A stretch of 64,000 bases of DNA from an uncultured Pelagibacteraceae bacterium (GTDB taxonomy: Bacteria > Pseudomonadota > Alphaproteobacteria > Pelagibacterales > Pelagibacteraceae), in contig CACHJZ010000006.1 of the NCBI GenBank assembly GCA_902580275.1, positions 17,375 to 81,374 of the forward strand, given 5' to 3'. The position numbers were made by a program, and so were the translations under genes. Positions 45,395 through 53,652 of this stretch are shown here, in pieces. Position 1 is the first letter of the stretch. Every line of letters begins with the position of its first letter. Below the pieces are notes generated by a model. It did no database searches, was not told the DNA's origin, and worked only from the letters and a program-made list of their open reading frames with translations.

Positions 45395-45785
45395 TTTTTA
45401 AATTTTGATCCTCTAATACTACCTCTACTATTTCTGCCGTTAATGTTATAATTCCATTATCTGAAAATAATAGTGTTATTTCATATCCTTTGTCATTTTT
45501 GAAAAGGTTAATTGCAACTAATTCCAGCAATGACTCTGCGTTTCTATGGTCAATATTTTTTGATTTTGATTTTTCTATATATTCGAATTTAACTATACTT
45601 TTTACCAATTCTCTTGAATTTTCTTTTTCTCTAGCAATTCTCTTAATTAAAAACAAAAAAATTTTGTTATTTGGTAAATACTTTATTTCGTCAATTTTAA
45701 TTTTTCCGCCTTCACAACATGCTGAAATCACTTGCAAATCTTGTGGGGATTGGGCAATAATTTTTTTAAGATATTTTTTAGTCAT
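45387..45785 (-). CDS. DUF2948 family protein
   Basis: 132-aa alphaproteobacterial protein of unknown function, recognised by position between murA and hisD and by AQSPQDLQVISACCEGGKIKID near the N-terminus and the C-terminal ILTFSDNGIITLTAEIVEVVLEDL-like strand region (here ITLLFSDNGIITLTAEIVEV). It shares one nucleotide with the end of murA and overlaps hisD by 8 nt. No catalytic motif is evident. Confidence 0.8.
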   Translation of the reverse strand: MTKKYLKKIIAQSPQDLQVISACCEGGKIKIDEIKYLPNNKIFLFLIKRIAREKENSRELVKSIVKFEYIEKSKSKNIDHRNAESLLELVAINLFKNDKGYEITLLFSDNGIITLTAEIVEVVLEDQNLKND

Positions 45786-47047
45786 CAGGATAATCTTTTA
45801 ATTTTGGCACCCACTTTTTTAAGTTTATTCTCTATACTTTCGTAACCTCTATCTAAATGATAAATTCTATTAATTATTGAAGTTCCTTTAGAAACAATTG
45901 CTGCAATCACCAATGCAACTGAAGCTCTTAAATCACTAGACATTAATTCAGCACCCTCTAAATTTGAATTTCCTTTAATAATAGCTTTATTTTTAATAAT
46001 TGAGATTTTAGCTCCTAACCTTTTCAACTCACCAATATGTGTAAATCTGTTTTCAAATATTTTTTCTTGAACAACTGATTTTCCATTAGCTTTGCATAAC
46101 AATGCCATAAACTGCGCCTGCAAATCAGTTGGAAAACCATTGTATTCCTTCGTTTCTAAAAATTTAATATTTTTTATTTTTTTTGGTCCCTTAATAAAAA
46201 TTGTTTCACCAGAAGTTTTGATTTTAGCTCCAACCTTTTTTAAAAGTTTTATTTCTGTGTCAATTATTCTTGGGTTTAAACCATGAATTTTAAGTTCTCC
46301 TTTCGAGATTGCTGCTACAACACAAAAAGTACCACATTCTATTCGATCTGACATAACAGAATAGCTCACACTTTTTAATTTTTTAACTCCCTCAATTTCT
46401 ACAGATCTTTTTCCAATCCATTTAATTTTTGCTCCTGCTTTATTTAAGAAATTTGTTAGATCTAATTTAATTTCAGGCTCGATAGCACAATTTTTTAATA
46501 TTGTTTTTCCTTCTGCTAAAGTTGCTGCAAGAATTGCATTTTCAGTTGCTCCTACTGATATCTGTGGAAACTTAATTATAGATCCTTTTAAACCTCTTAT
46601 GGCATTTGCGTAAATATATCCTTTTTTAATTTTATGCTTCATTCCTAGCTTTGCTAATGCATTAAGATGAAAATTAACTGGCCTAGCACCAATTAGGCAC
46701 CCTCCAGGCAAAGAAGTTATCGCTTTTTTGTATTTTGACAAAAGTGGACCAAGCACTAAAATTCCAGCTCTCATAGTTTTTACTAAAGAATAAGAGGCAA
46801 ATGTTTTAATATTTTTTTTTTTAATTTTGACAGAGTTCTTAACTTTATTTATCTTTACATTAAAACCTAGTGATTTTATTAAGTCTAACATCGTTGAAAT
46901 ATCCTTTACATTAGGTAAATTTTTTATTTCTACTAGATCATCAAAAAGAATTGTGGCTGCTAGAATTGGTAGTGAAGCATTTTTACTACCTGAAAGTTTT
47001 ATTGTTCCCTTAATTTTACAGGGACCGTTTATTATAAATTTGTCCAT
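45785..47047 (-). CDS. murA: UDP-N-acetylglucosamine 1-carboxyvinyltransferase
   Basis: First committed step of peptidoglycan synthesis. The 420-aa EPSP-synthase-like protein has the catalytic Cys C117 in SLPGGCLIGARPVNFHL, the fosfomycin-target type, and GSKNASLPILAATIL at the N-terminus. FPTDLQAQFMAL and SDLRASVALVIAA are standard. It begins 2 nt after dcd and shares one nucleotide with the DUF2948 gene. Confidence 0.96.
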   Translation of the reverse strand: MDKFIINGPCKIKGTIKLSGSKNASLPILAATILFDDLVEIKNLPNVKDISTMLDLIKSLGFNVKINKVKNSVKIKKKNIKTFASYSLVKTMRAGILVLGPLLSKYKKAITSLPGGCLIGARPVNFHLNALAKLGMKHKIKKGYIYANAIRGLKGSIIKFPQISVGATENAILAATLAEGKTILKNCAIEPEIKLDLTNFLNKAGAKIKWIGKRSVEIEGVKKLKSVSYSVMSDRIECGTFCVVAAISKGELKIHGLNPRIIDTEIKLLKKVGAKIKTSGETIFIKGPKKIKNIKFLETKEYNGFPTDLQAQFMALLCKANGKSVVQEKIFENRFTHIGELKRLGAKISIIKNKAIIKGNSNLEGAELMSSDLRASVALVIAAIVSKGTSIINRIYHLDRGYESIENKLKKVGAKIKRLS

Positions 47048-47049
47048 GA

Positions 47050-47604
47050 CTAGACTTTAGGTAATGTGACCCCTTTTTGGTCCATATATTTACCTTCACG
47101 ATCAGAATATGTGGTCTCTGGTTTTTCGTTTCCTTTTAAAAAGATAAATTGGCATGCTCCTTCATTTGCATATATTTTTGCTGGCAATGGTGTTGTATTT
47201 GAAAACTCAAGAGTAACATTTCCACACCATGATGGTTCTAATGGGGTTACATTTACTATTATTCCACATCTTGCATAAGTCGATTTGCCCAAGCAAATTA
47301 CCAAGACATCATCTGGAATTCTAAAATATTCTACAGTACTAGCAAGAACAAAAGAGTTTGGTGGTATTATACATTCAGAGCTGTTTTTTGTAACAAAGCT
47401 TGTTGGTCTAAAGTTTTTTGGATCAACAATTTCAGTATTAACGTTTGTAAATATTTTAAATTCGCTTCCAACTCTCGCATCATAACCATATGAGGATACA
47501 CCGTAAGATATATTGTTGCCCCTTATTTGTTTATCTTCAAATGGTTCGATCATTTTATGATCAATTGCCATTTTTTTAATCCACTTATCAGACTGGACTG
47601 GCAT
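47050..47604 (-). CDS. dcd: dCTP deaminase
   Basis: Makes dUTP from dCTP, supplying dUMP for thymidylate. The 184-aa trimeric fold has [15 protein letters not shown], the [10 protein letters not shown] segment, [26 protein letters not shown] with the catalytic Ser/Arg, and the C-terminal [12 protein letters not shown]. Its start ATG shares one nucleotide with the stop of a 33-codon gene upstream (TAATG). murA follows 2 nt later. Confidence 0.95.
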   Translation of the reverse strand: MPVQSDKWIKKMAIDHKMIEPFEDKQIRGNNISYGVSSYGYDARVGSEFKIFTNVNTEIVDPKNFRPTSFVTKNSSECIIPPNSFVLASTVEYFRIPDDVLVICLGKSTYARCGIIVNVTPLEPSWCGNVTLEFSNTTPLPAKIYANEGACQFIFLKGNEKPETTYSDREGKYMDQKGVTLPKV

Positions 47605-47705
47605 TATTTACTCTTTTTATTTATTTTTTTTTGAAAAAGTTTTCTTTTTTTTAAATTTTTTTTAAGTGCCTGTTCAAGTTTTAAAAGATTTTGTTTTTTG
47701 CTCAT
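47604..47705 (-). CDS. Very small basic protein (33 aa), coupled to dcd
   Basis: An ATG-started frame of 33 codons fits exactly between the 79-codon gene and dcd: its ATG overlaps the upstream stop (ATGA) and its stop overlaps the dcd start (TAATG). The product, [17 protein letters not shown] onward, is highly basic and helical and ends KKINKKSK. Precise start/stop coupling on both sides argues for translation; function is unknown. It is too short for most gene callers. Confidence 0.6.
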   Translation of the reverse strand: MSKKQNLLKLEQALKKNLKKRKLFQKKINKKSK

Positions 47706-47941
47706 TTATCTTTTTCAGGATTCGTTAAATCCTCAAGAGTAATCGTTTTTGATATATCATGCATTTTTGACTCTTCTTTCGGTTTAGTCAATCCATCTTT
47801 TGCAGCTTTTTTCGCTCTTCTCTCAGCAAGTTTTCTTTCTCTTTTGGCTTGCTTTTCCATAGCCTTTGCGCCTCTTGTTGACTTATAATCGTAGTGAATT
47901 CCCATGACATTACCTATATCTAAATATAACTTATTTTCCAA
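47702..47941 (-). CDS. Small charged hypothetical protein
   Basis: 79 codons from 47941; an internal ATG at 47905 (MGIHYDYKSTRGAKAMEK) is a credible alternative start. The middle is a Lys/Arg/Glu/Ala-rich helix with KQAKRERKLAERRAKKAAKDG, likely a coiled or RNA-binding helix, and the end is acidic. I do not recognise a function. It is the first gene of the coupled run leading to dcd and murA. Confidence 0.65.
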   Translation of the reverse strand: MENKLYLDIGNVMGIHYDYKSTRGAKAMEKQAKRERKLAERRAKKAAKDGLTKPKEESKMHDISKTITLEDLTNPEKDK

Positions 47942-48000
47942 AAAAATTAAGGCAATAATTTGAAAAAAATTTATTTATACACTATTTATAATTGTGAAAT

Positions 48001-48076
48001 GCCCCTTTAACTCAGGAAGTAGAGTATTTCCATGGTAAGGAAAAAGTCGTCCGTGCAAGTCGGGCAAGGGGCACCA
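48001..48076 (+). tRNA. tRNA-Thr (GGT)
   Basis: 76 nt with encoded CCA. Acceptor GCCCCUU pairs with AAGGGGC; D stem ACUC/GAGU; anticodon stem UUUCC/GGAAA with loop AUGGUAA (anticodon GGU); T stem GUCCG/CGGGC. The T loop is UGCAAGU, so position 55, nearly always U (pseudouridine), is G. It faces the convergent membrane-protein gene with only 3 nt between. Confidence 0.95.
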
Positions 48077-48079
48077 TAA

Positions 48080-48802
48080 TTATTTTTTATAAAAAATTTT
48101 TCTTAAAAAAATTGTACAAATAATTAAAATAAAGAAGGCTCCCAAAGGAACATAAATTTCAGGGGAAGAAATAACGTCCATTATTCCAGGTGGTTTTAAT
48201 TTTTTACCAATAATTGTTTCTAAACCACTTCCTATTGAAACAACTAGAAAAACTTGAGGAATAATACCAATTAAAGTTGCTAAAAAAAAATTTATTATTT
48301 TTACGTTAAACAGGGTTGGTAATATACAACTTAATTGCCATGGAATACCTCCAATAAACCGATAGATTAAAAGATAAATAAATTCTGATCTTTTAAATTT
48401 AACTTCTAAATTTTCAAACTTATTTAAAAATTTTTCCCTTACAAAATCTTTTAAAAAAAAATTTGCAAAAATATATAAAAATGATGCACCAATACTTAAA
48501 CCTAAAACAGCTATAAATGAACCAACCCATTTTCCAAGGACGAAGCCTGCTAATAATGCAACAGGAGATCCAAATCCTAAAAAAGGGAAAACCCATAAAA
48601 TTGTGAATAACAAAAAAAATAGAGATAATAAAAAAATGTTCTTTGTTTTTATTTGTGAAAAATATTCAACATTATCTTTAATAAACTCATAGGAAGAAAG
48701 CTCTTGCAAACTAAACTTGGAAAATAGGTAATAAAGAAATATTCCCACAATAATGAGATAAAATAAACCAATATATATTTTAATTTTTTTTACTTTTTCC
48801 AT
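48080..48802 (-). CDS. TVP38/TMEM64 (VTT-domain) membrane protein
   Basis: 240-aa integral membrane protein of the DedA/VTT superfamily. Five to six hydrophobic helices are visible. The signature is FLGFGSPVALLAGFVLGKWVG and later YRFIGGIPWQLSCILPTLFNV, with the re-entrant GGIPW region. Such proteins are implicated in lipid scrambling or membrane homeostasis in other systems; no specific role can be assigned here. It diverges from rpmH. Confidence 0.87.
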   Translation of the reverse strand: MEKVKKIKIYIGLFYLIIVGIFLYYLFSKFSLQELSSYEFIKDNVEYFSQIKTKNIFLLSLFFLLFTILWVFPFLGFGSPVALLAGFVLGKWVGSFIAVLGLSIGASFLYIFANFFLKDFVREKFLNKFENLEVKFKRSEFIYLLIYRFIGGIPWQLSCILPTLFNVKIINFFLATLIGIIPQVFLVVSIGSGLETIIGKKLKPPGIMDVISSPEIYVPLGAFFILIICTIFLRKIFYKK

Positions 48803-48833
48803 TAATTTTAATCGTAATTGTAAAATGTTCTAT

Positions 48834-48862
48834 TTGCTATTTATATATTTAATTATTATAAA
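48834..48862 (+). promoter_or_regulatory. Candidate sigma-70 promoter of rpmH-rnpA-yidD-yidC
   Basis: TTGCTA (48834-48839), a 17-nt spacer and TATAAA (48857-48862), followed by GGGCG. Expected start near 48869, giving a leader of about 28 nt before rpmH. It matches consensus at 4 of 6 and 5 of 6 positions with ideal spacing, and it is the only upstream region available to the run. Confidence 0.55.
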
Positions 48863-48896
48863 GGGCGAAATTTATTAGAAAATTAAACCATATTTT

Positions 48897-49031
48897 ATGA
48901 AGAGAACATACCAGCCAAGTAGATTAGTAAGAAAAAGACGCCACGGTTTTAGATCCAAAATGAAAACTAAAGGGGGGAGAAAACTGCTTGCGAGACGAAG
49001 AGCAAAAGGTAGAAAGAAACTCACAGTTTGA
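48897..49031 (+). CDS. rpmH: 50S ribosomal protein L34
   Basis: 44-aa ribosomal protein. [20 protein letters not shown] and the following [17 protein letters not shown] are unmistakable, with the usual MKTKGGRK loop. The TGA stop shares one A with the rnpA ATG. It starts the typical rpmH-rnpA-yidD-yidC group. No dnaA is present upstream, so this is not evidence for the replication origin. Confidence 0.97.
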   Translation: MKRTYQPSRLVRKRRHGFRSKMKTKGGRKLLARRRAKGRKKLTV

Positions 49032-49372
49032 TGAAATTAAGAATCTGCTCGTTAAGTAAAAATGAGGATTTTAAATCTATTCTTAGTGGAAAAAAAATAA
49101 ATAATAAGTATTCAACAATTTTTTTTAAAAAATTGGATCATTTAAGTTCTAAACAACTAAATATGAGCTTTATAGCAAAAAAGAAACTAGGTAACGCAAT
49201 AATAAGAAATAAGATAAAAAGAAGATTAAAAAATATAATGAGAGATTTGGTCAAGCAACTCAAAATAAATTACAAGTATTCTTATTTAATAATTGCAAAA
49301 AAAATTGTATTTAATGATAAATTTGTAGATATAAAAAAGGAATTATTTTTAAATTTTAAAAAAATTAAATGA
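49031..49372 (+). CDS. rnpA: Ribonuclease P protein component
   Basis: Protein subunit of RNase P, which matures tRNA 5' ends. The ATG at 49031 is preferred over an in-frame TTG one codon earlier. The RNR motif reads AIIRNKIKRRLKNIMRD (usual RNRIKR), on the conserved helix; the preceding KKLGNAI is normal. 113 aa. Overlaps rpmH by 1 nt. Confidence 0.92.
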   Translation: MKLRICSLSKNEDFKSILSGKKINNKYSTIFFKKLDHLSSKQLNMSFIAKKKLGNAIIRNKIKRRLKNIMRDLVKQLKINYKYSYLIIAKKIVFNDKFVDIKKELFLNFKKIK

Positions 49373-49375
49373 TTG

Positions 49376-49612
49376 ATGAGAAATATCTTAATATTTTTAA
49401 TAAAAGTTTATAAGAGATTAATATCTCCTTACCTAGGCAGTAATTGTAGATATTTACCAACATGTTCAGATTATTTTATTGAGAGCTTAAAAGAATATGG
49501 AGTAATTAAAGGTGCTTTTTTGGGCATAAAAAGAATTCTAACCTGTCATCCGATTAAATTTTTAGGTGGTGGCGATGGCTATGACCCAGTTTCAAAAAGG
49601 AAGAATAAATAA
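49376..49612 (+). CDS. yidD: Membrane protein insertion efficiency factor YidD
   Basis: Small amphipathic protein assisting YidC insertion. The start at 49376 is the first ATG after the rnpA stop. The 78-aa protein has [23 protein letters not shown], the diagnostic [21 protein letters not shown] and the C-terminal GGGDGYDPV. It lies between rnpA and yidC as usual, and yidC starts 4 nt after its stop. Confidence 0.96.
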   Translation: MRNILIFLIKVYKRLISPYLGSNCRYLPTCSDYFIESLKEYGVIKGAFLGIKRILTCHPIKFLGGGDGYDPVSKRKNK

Positions 49613-49616
49613 ATAT

Positions 49617-51287
49617 ATGGATACAAAAAATGTTATCGCAGCCATATCTCTTAGTGCAGCAGTAATAATTTTATATGGTTTATTTTTTGCACCTAGTCCA
49701 AAAGAAATAAAAAAATTAGATCAAGAAAAGACCAATCTAACCTCAGAAGCACCAAAACTTGATACTAGTGAAAAATTAATCGAAATTTCTAGAGAAGAGG
49801 CAATTAAAGAAAGTGAAAGAGTTCAATTTGAAAATAAAAATATTAAAGGTTCGATCTCTCTTTTGGGTGGAACCATTGATGATTTAGTTTTTAAAAATTA
49901 TACAGAAACTTTAGAAGGTGAAAATAAAATTACATTGTTACACCCAAAAAAATTTAGTCAAGGTTACTATGTAGAAACAGGTTGGGTCAGTAGCAGTAAA
50001 AATATCGACCTACCCGATACTAAAACTGTTTGGAGCATAGAAGGAAATAATAAACTTGCACCTAATCAACCTATCACTTTAAGATGGAATAATAACCAAG
50101 GTATCATTTTTAAAAAGAAAATTGAAATAGATGAAAAATTTTTATTTTCTATTGATCAATCAATCATAAATAAAACTGATAAATCTTACGATTTTTATTC
50201 TTATGGTCAAATCGTCAGAAATAAAGCACCAGAAATAACTAATTTTTATATTCTTCACGAGGGATTAATCGGGGTTTTTGATGATCAGCTAGTCGAAGAA
50301 GACTACGAAGACATAGAAGAAAAAGAATTTTCAAAAAATGCAAATTCTGGCTGGTTAGGAATTACAGACAAATATTGGATAACAACACTAATACCCCAAG
50401 AAAATAAATCTTTTAGAGCAGATTTTGATTTTAAAAATAAATTTAGGGCAAACTTTATTGAAACCAAACCTCTTGAATTGAAACCAAACGGAGATGTGTC
50501 CAGCAATGTGAGAGTTATTGTTGCAGCAAAAGAAGTTGATGTGATTGATGGATATGCGGAGAGTTCAAAAATTGCAAAATTTGACCTAGCAATTGACTGG
50601 GGTTGGTTTTATTTTTTCACAAAAAACTTTTTCTTTGCAATAGACTATTTTTTTAAACTTACCGGAAACTTTGGAATTGCTATAATTTTAATTACAATTT
50701 GTATAAGAATATTATTTTTTCCATTAGCAAATTATTCTTTTAGATCGATGGCTAAGATGAAAGTTTTACAGCCTGAAATGACAAGACTTAAAGAATTGTA
50801 CAAAGATGATAAAATGAAACTACAGCAAGAGATGATGGCATTGTATAAAAAAGAAAAAGTAAACCCAGTCTCTGGTTGTTTGCCAATTTTTATACAAATA
50901 CCGTTCTTCTTTGCAATTTATAAAGTTCTTTTCGTGACTTTAGAAATGAGGCATCAGCCATTTTATGGTTGGATTGAAGATTTGTCAGAAAGAGACCCAA
51001 CATCAATTTTTAATCTTTTTGGTTTAATACCCTGGGATCCTCCATCATTTTTGATTATTGGTGTTTGGCCTTGTCTTATGGGTTTGACAATGTATTTACA
51101 ACAAAAATTAAATCCTACGCCACCAGATCCAATACAGCAAAAAATCTTTATGTTTTTCCCTTTATTTTTAACAATTATCTTGGCTCCATTTCCATCTGGT
51201 CTAGTTATTTATTGGACAATAAACAATGTATTAACTATGGCTCAACAAGTTGTGATCATGAAACAGACCAAAGTAAAAACTACCTAG
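49617..51287 (+). CDS. yidC: Membrane protein insertase YidC
   Basis: Inserts and folds inner-membrane proteins. The start at 49617 (MDTKNVIAAISLSAAVIILYG) gives the first membrane helix; an upstream in-frame ATG lies inside yidD. A large periplasmic beta domain (about 60-330) follows, then the conserved core with FPLANYSFRSMAKMK, EKVNPVSGCLPIFIQIPFFFA and PFPSGLVIYWTINNVLT. 556 aa. The next gene, argB, starts 5 nt after the stop. Confidence 0.95.
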   Translation: MDTKNVIAAISLSAAVIILYGLFFAPSPKEIKKLDQEKTNLTSEAPKLDTSEKLIEISREEAIKESERVQFENKNIKGSISLLGGTIDDLVFKNYTETLEGENKITLLHPKKFSQGYYVETGWVSSSKNIDLPDTKTVWSIEGNNKLAPNQPITLRWNNNQGIIFKKKIEIDEKFLFSIDQSIINKTDKSYDFYSYGQIVRNKAPEITNFYILHEGLIGVFDDQLVEEDYEDIEEKEFSKNANSGWLGITDKYWITTLIPQENKSFRADFDFKNKFRANFIETKPLELKPNGDVSSNVRVIVAAKEVDVIDGYAESSKIAKFDLAIDWGWFYFFTKNFFFAIDYFFKLTGNFGIAIILITICIRILFFPLANYSFRSMAKMKVLQPEMTRLKELYKDDKMKLQQEMMALYKKEKVNPVSGCLPIFIQIPFFFAIYKVLFVTLEMRHQPFYGWIEDLSERDPTSIFNLFGLIPWDPPSFLIIGVWPCLMGLTMYLQQKLNPTPPDPIQQKIFMFFPLFLTIILAPFPSGLVIYWTINNVLTMAQQVVIMKQTKVKTT

Positions 51288-51292
51288 AATTG

Positions 51293-52138
51293 ATGGACCT
51301 TAAAAAAATTTTGCCTGAAAATGGTCCTCCAATAGATCAGGTTTCTAAATATATTGAAAAATATAAAAATGATTTGATAGTTATTAAATACGGAGGAAAT
51401 GTTTTTATTGATAGAAATATTTTTAATAATTTTATCGAAGACATTGGTATTTTAAATAAGTTAGGCTTATCAATTGTGGTAATTCATGGCGGAGGACCTC
51501 GAATAAAAAGAGAGCTAGATAAATCAAATATTACTTCAACTTTTATTAGAGGTTTAAGGGTTACAGATGCAAAAGTAATAAATATTGTTGAAAAAGTATT
51601 AATTGAATTTAACGAGGATATAGTTTCATCTTTAAATGAAAAAGGTGTTAAAGCTATATCTTTAAATACAAAGCAGAACTGTGTAATTGAAGTAATTCCA
51701 GAGGCTAAGGAGCTGGGATTTGTTGGAATACCAGACAAAATCAATGTTCATATAATTAAGAAACAAATTAAAAATAATTTAATTCCAATAGTATCTCCAC
51801 TTGGGCTTGGAACTAATAAACAAGCATATAATATAAATGGAGATAGTGCTGCTGGGGCTATAGCAAAATCTCTTAAGTCGCGGAGGTTGTTGCTAATGAC
51901 AAATGTTGAAGGTGTATTAGATAAAAACAAAAAACTTATACAGGAAATATCTTCATCTGAAATTTTGAATATGGTTAAAAATGGAACCATAACTGAAGGT
52001 ATGATACCTAAAATAAATACATGTTTAGATGCAATAAATAATGGTGTTACAGCTGTTGCTATTATTGATGGAAGAAAAAAACACTCCGTCCTATTTGAAA
52101 TTTTTTCAGATAAAGGTTCGGGAACTTTGATTAGATAA
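51293..52138 (+). CDS. argB: Acetylglutamate kinase
   Basis: Second step of arginine synthesis. I place the start at 51293 (MDLKKILPENGPPIDQV); the open frame extends back through the end of yidC but without family sequence. Motifs: VIKYGGNVFID, VVIHGGGPRIKREL, TDAKVINIVEKVL and NINGDSAAGAIA. 281 aa. Directly follows yidC, with no ribosome-assembly GTPase gene between them. The usual arginine-regulated N-terminal helix is short. Confidence 0.94.
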   Translation: MDLKKILPENGPPIDQVSKYIEKYKNDLIVIKYGGNVFIDRNIFNNFIEDIGILNKLGLSIVVIHGGGPRIKRELDKSNITSTFIRGLRVTDAKVINIVEKVLIEFNEDIVSSLNEKGVKAISLNTKQNCVIEVIPEAKELGFVGIPDKINVHIIKKQIKNNLIPIVSPLGLGTNKQAYNINGDSAAGAIAKSLKSRRLLLMTNVEGVLDKNKKLIQEISSSEILNMVKNGTITEGMIPKINTCLDAINNGVTAVAIIDGRKKHSVLFEIFSDKGSGTLIR

Positions 52139-52147
52139 TTATTTAAA

Positions 52148-52819
52148 ATGGAAGAACTTAAAACTAAAAAAAATTTATTATTAGATTTAGATGGAACAGT
52201 TTATCAAGATTTAGAAGCTGTTTTTGGACAGGTTTCTAGATTAATGACAAAATATATTTCTGAAAAATTACATATAGACTTAACTAAAGCCAAAGAATTA
52301 CAAACCAATTATTTTTATAAATATAATACTAGTCTCAATGGATTGATGATACATCACGATATTCCACCTAAGGAATTTCTAAAATATGTTCATAATATAG
52401 ATCTTTCCTTTATGAAGAAAGATACAGTTTTAAGAGAACAATTAGAGAATTTAGATATGAGAAAGTTAATTTTTACAAATGGAAGTACTGATCATGCAAA
52501 AAATGTGCTTAGCCATTTGGGTATTGAAGATTTATTTGAGGGAATATTTGATATCAGTGATGCAGAATATAGACCTAAACCCGAGCCGAAAGCATTTGAT
52601 TTGATGGTAAAAAAATTTGGGATAGATCCAAATAGTACAATTTATGTAGAAGATATTGCTAAAAATTTATCAATAGGCAAAGAAAGAGGTTGCACAACAG
52701 TTTGGTTAATAAATGATGAACAGTGGGGTAAAATGGAGTCCGATAAGGATTACATTGATTATAAAATTGAAAATCTATCTTTATTTTTAAAAGAAATAAG
52801 GTTATTAAAAAGTAAATAA
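52148..52819 (+). CDS. HAD-family pyrimidine 5'-nucleotidase
   Basis: 223-aa haloacid-dehalogenase phosphatase, of the SDT1/YjjG-like pyrimidine nucleotidase group. Motif I is LLLDLDGTVY, motif II FTNGSTDH, motif III the Lys in YRPKPEPKAF, and motif IV YVEDIAKNL. The C1-type helical cap contains the TNYFYKYNTSLNGLM segment typical of this subgroup. It sits 9 nt after argB and 3 nt before dapD, a pairing seen in other alphaproteobacteria. Confidence 0.87.
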   Translation: MEELKTKKNLLLDLDGTVYQDLEAVFGQVSRLMTKYISEKLHIDLTKAKELQTNYFYKYNTSLNGLMIHHDIPPKEFLKYVHNIDLSFMKKDTVLREQLENLDMRKLIFTNGSTDHAKNVLSHLGIEDLFEGIFDISDAEYRPKPEPKAFDLMVKKFGIDPNSTIYVEDIAKNLSIGKERGCTTVWLINDEQWGKMESDKDYIDYKIENLSLFLKEIRLLKSK

Positions 52820-52822
52820 ACT

Positions 52823-53650
52823 ATGACTATTGAAAAAATTATAAATGAAGCTTGGGAAAATAAAGATCAAGTAAATCAAGATTCAGATCAATCTTTAAAA
52901 GATGCAATTAATCAGGTTATAAAAGATTTAGATAGTGGTAAATCTCGTGTTGCAGAAAAGATTAATGGTGAATGGAAAACTCATCAACATCTTAAAAAAG
53001 CAATTATGTTGAGTTTCAGGATTTATCCCATGGAAAATTTAAATGGTCCATACAGTAGTTGGTATGACAAAGCTCATCTGTTAAAAGGTAAAACTGCAGG
53101 CTGGACAAAAGAGCAACATGAAGCTGCGGGCTTTCGTATGACGCCAAATAGTCCCGTACGTCCTGGGTCTTTTATTGGAAAGAATGCTGTTCTTATGCCT
53201 TGTTATGTAAACATAGGTGCGTACGTTGGAGCTGGAACAATGATGGATACCTTCAGCCGTGCTGGGAGCTGCTGTCAGATTGGAGAAAATTGTCATATAT
53301 CAGCTGGATCAGGTATTGGTGGAGTTTTAGAACCAGCTCAAGCTCTTCCAACTATAATTGAAGATAATGTTTTTGTTGGTGCAATGTCTGAGGTTGTTGA
53401 AGGTGTAATAGTTGGAGAAGGATCAGTTTTAAGTATGGGAATGTATATTGGTCAATCAACAAAAATTGTTAATAGAAAAACTGGTGAAATATCTTATGGA
53501 AAAATTCCTCCTTATTCTGTAGTTGTTCCTGGATCTTTACCTGATAAGAATAATTCAAATGCACCATCACTAAGTTGTGCAGTAATAATTAAACAAGTTG
53601 ATGAAAAAACTAGATCAAAAACATCAATTAATGATCTTTTAAGAGAGTAA
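52823..53650 (+). CDS. dapD: Tetrahydrodipicolinate N-succinyltransferase
   Basis: Succinylase branch of lysine/meso-DAP synthesis. The 275-aa protein has an N-terminal helical domain and a left-handed beta helix with hexapeptide repeats: NAVLMPCYVNIGAYVGAGTM, DTFSRAGSCCQIGENCHIS, GIGGVLEPAQALPTIIEDN and SVLSMGMYIGQSTKI. dapE follows 2 nt later. Together they supply DAP for peptidoglycan. Confidence 0.96.
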   Translation: MTIEKIINEAWENKDQVNQDSDQSLKDAINQVIKDLDSGKSRVAEKINGEWKTHQHLKKAIMLSFRIYPMENLNGPYSSWYDKAHLLKGKTAGWTKEQHEAAGFRMTPNSPVRPGSFIGKNAVLMPCYVNIGAYVGAGTMMDTFSRAGSCCQIGENCHISAGSGIGGVLEPAQALPTIIEDNVFVGAMSEVVEGVIVGEGSVLSMGMYIGQSTKIVNRKTGEISYGKIPPYSVVVPGSLPDKNNSNAPSLSCAVIIKQVDEKTRSKTSINDLLRE

Positions 53651-53652
53651 AA

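Noticed and set aside
48841-49031. Chromosome origin near rpmH
   Set aside because: No dnaA, DnaA boxes or gidA/parA genes are visible, and rpmH is often far from oriC in Alphaproteobacteria.
51065-51292. Extended ArgB N-terminus
   Set aside because: This frame lies inside yidC; the acetylglutamate kinase sequence begins at 51293.
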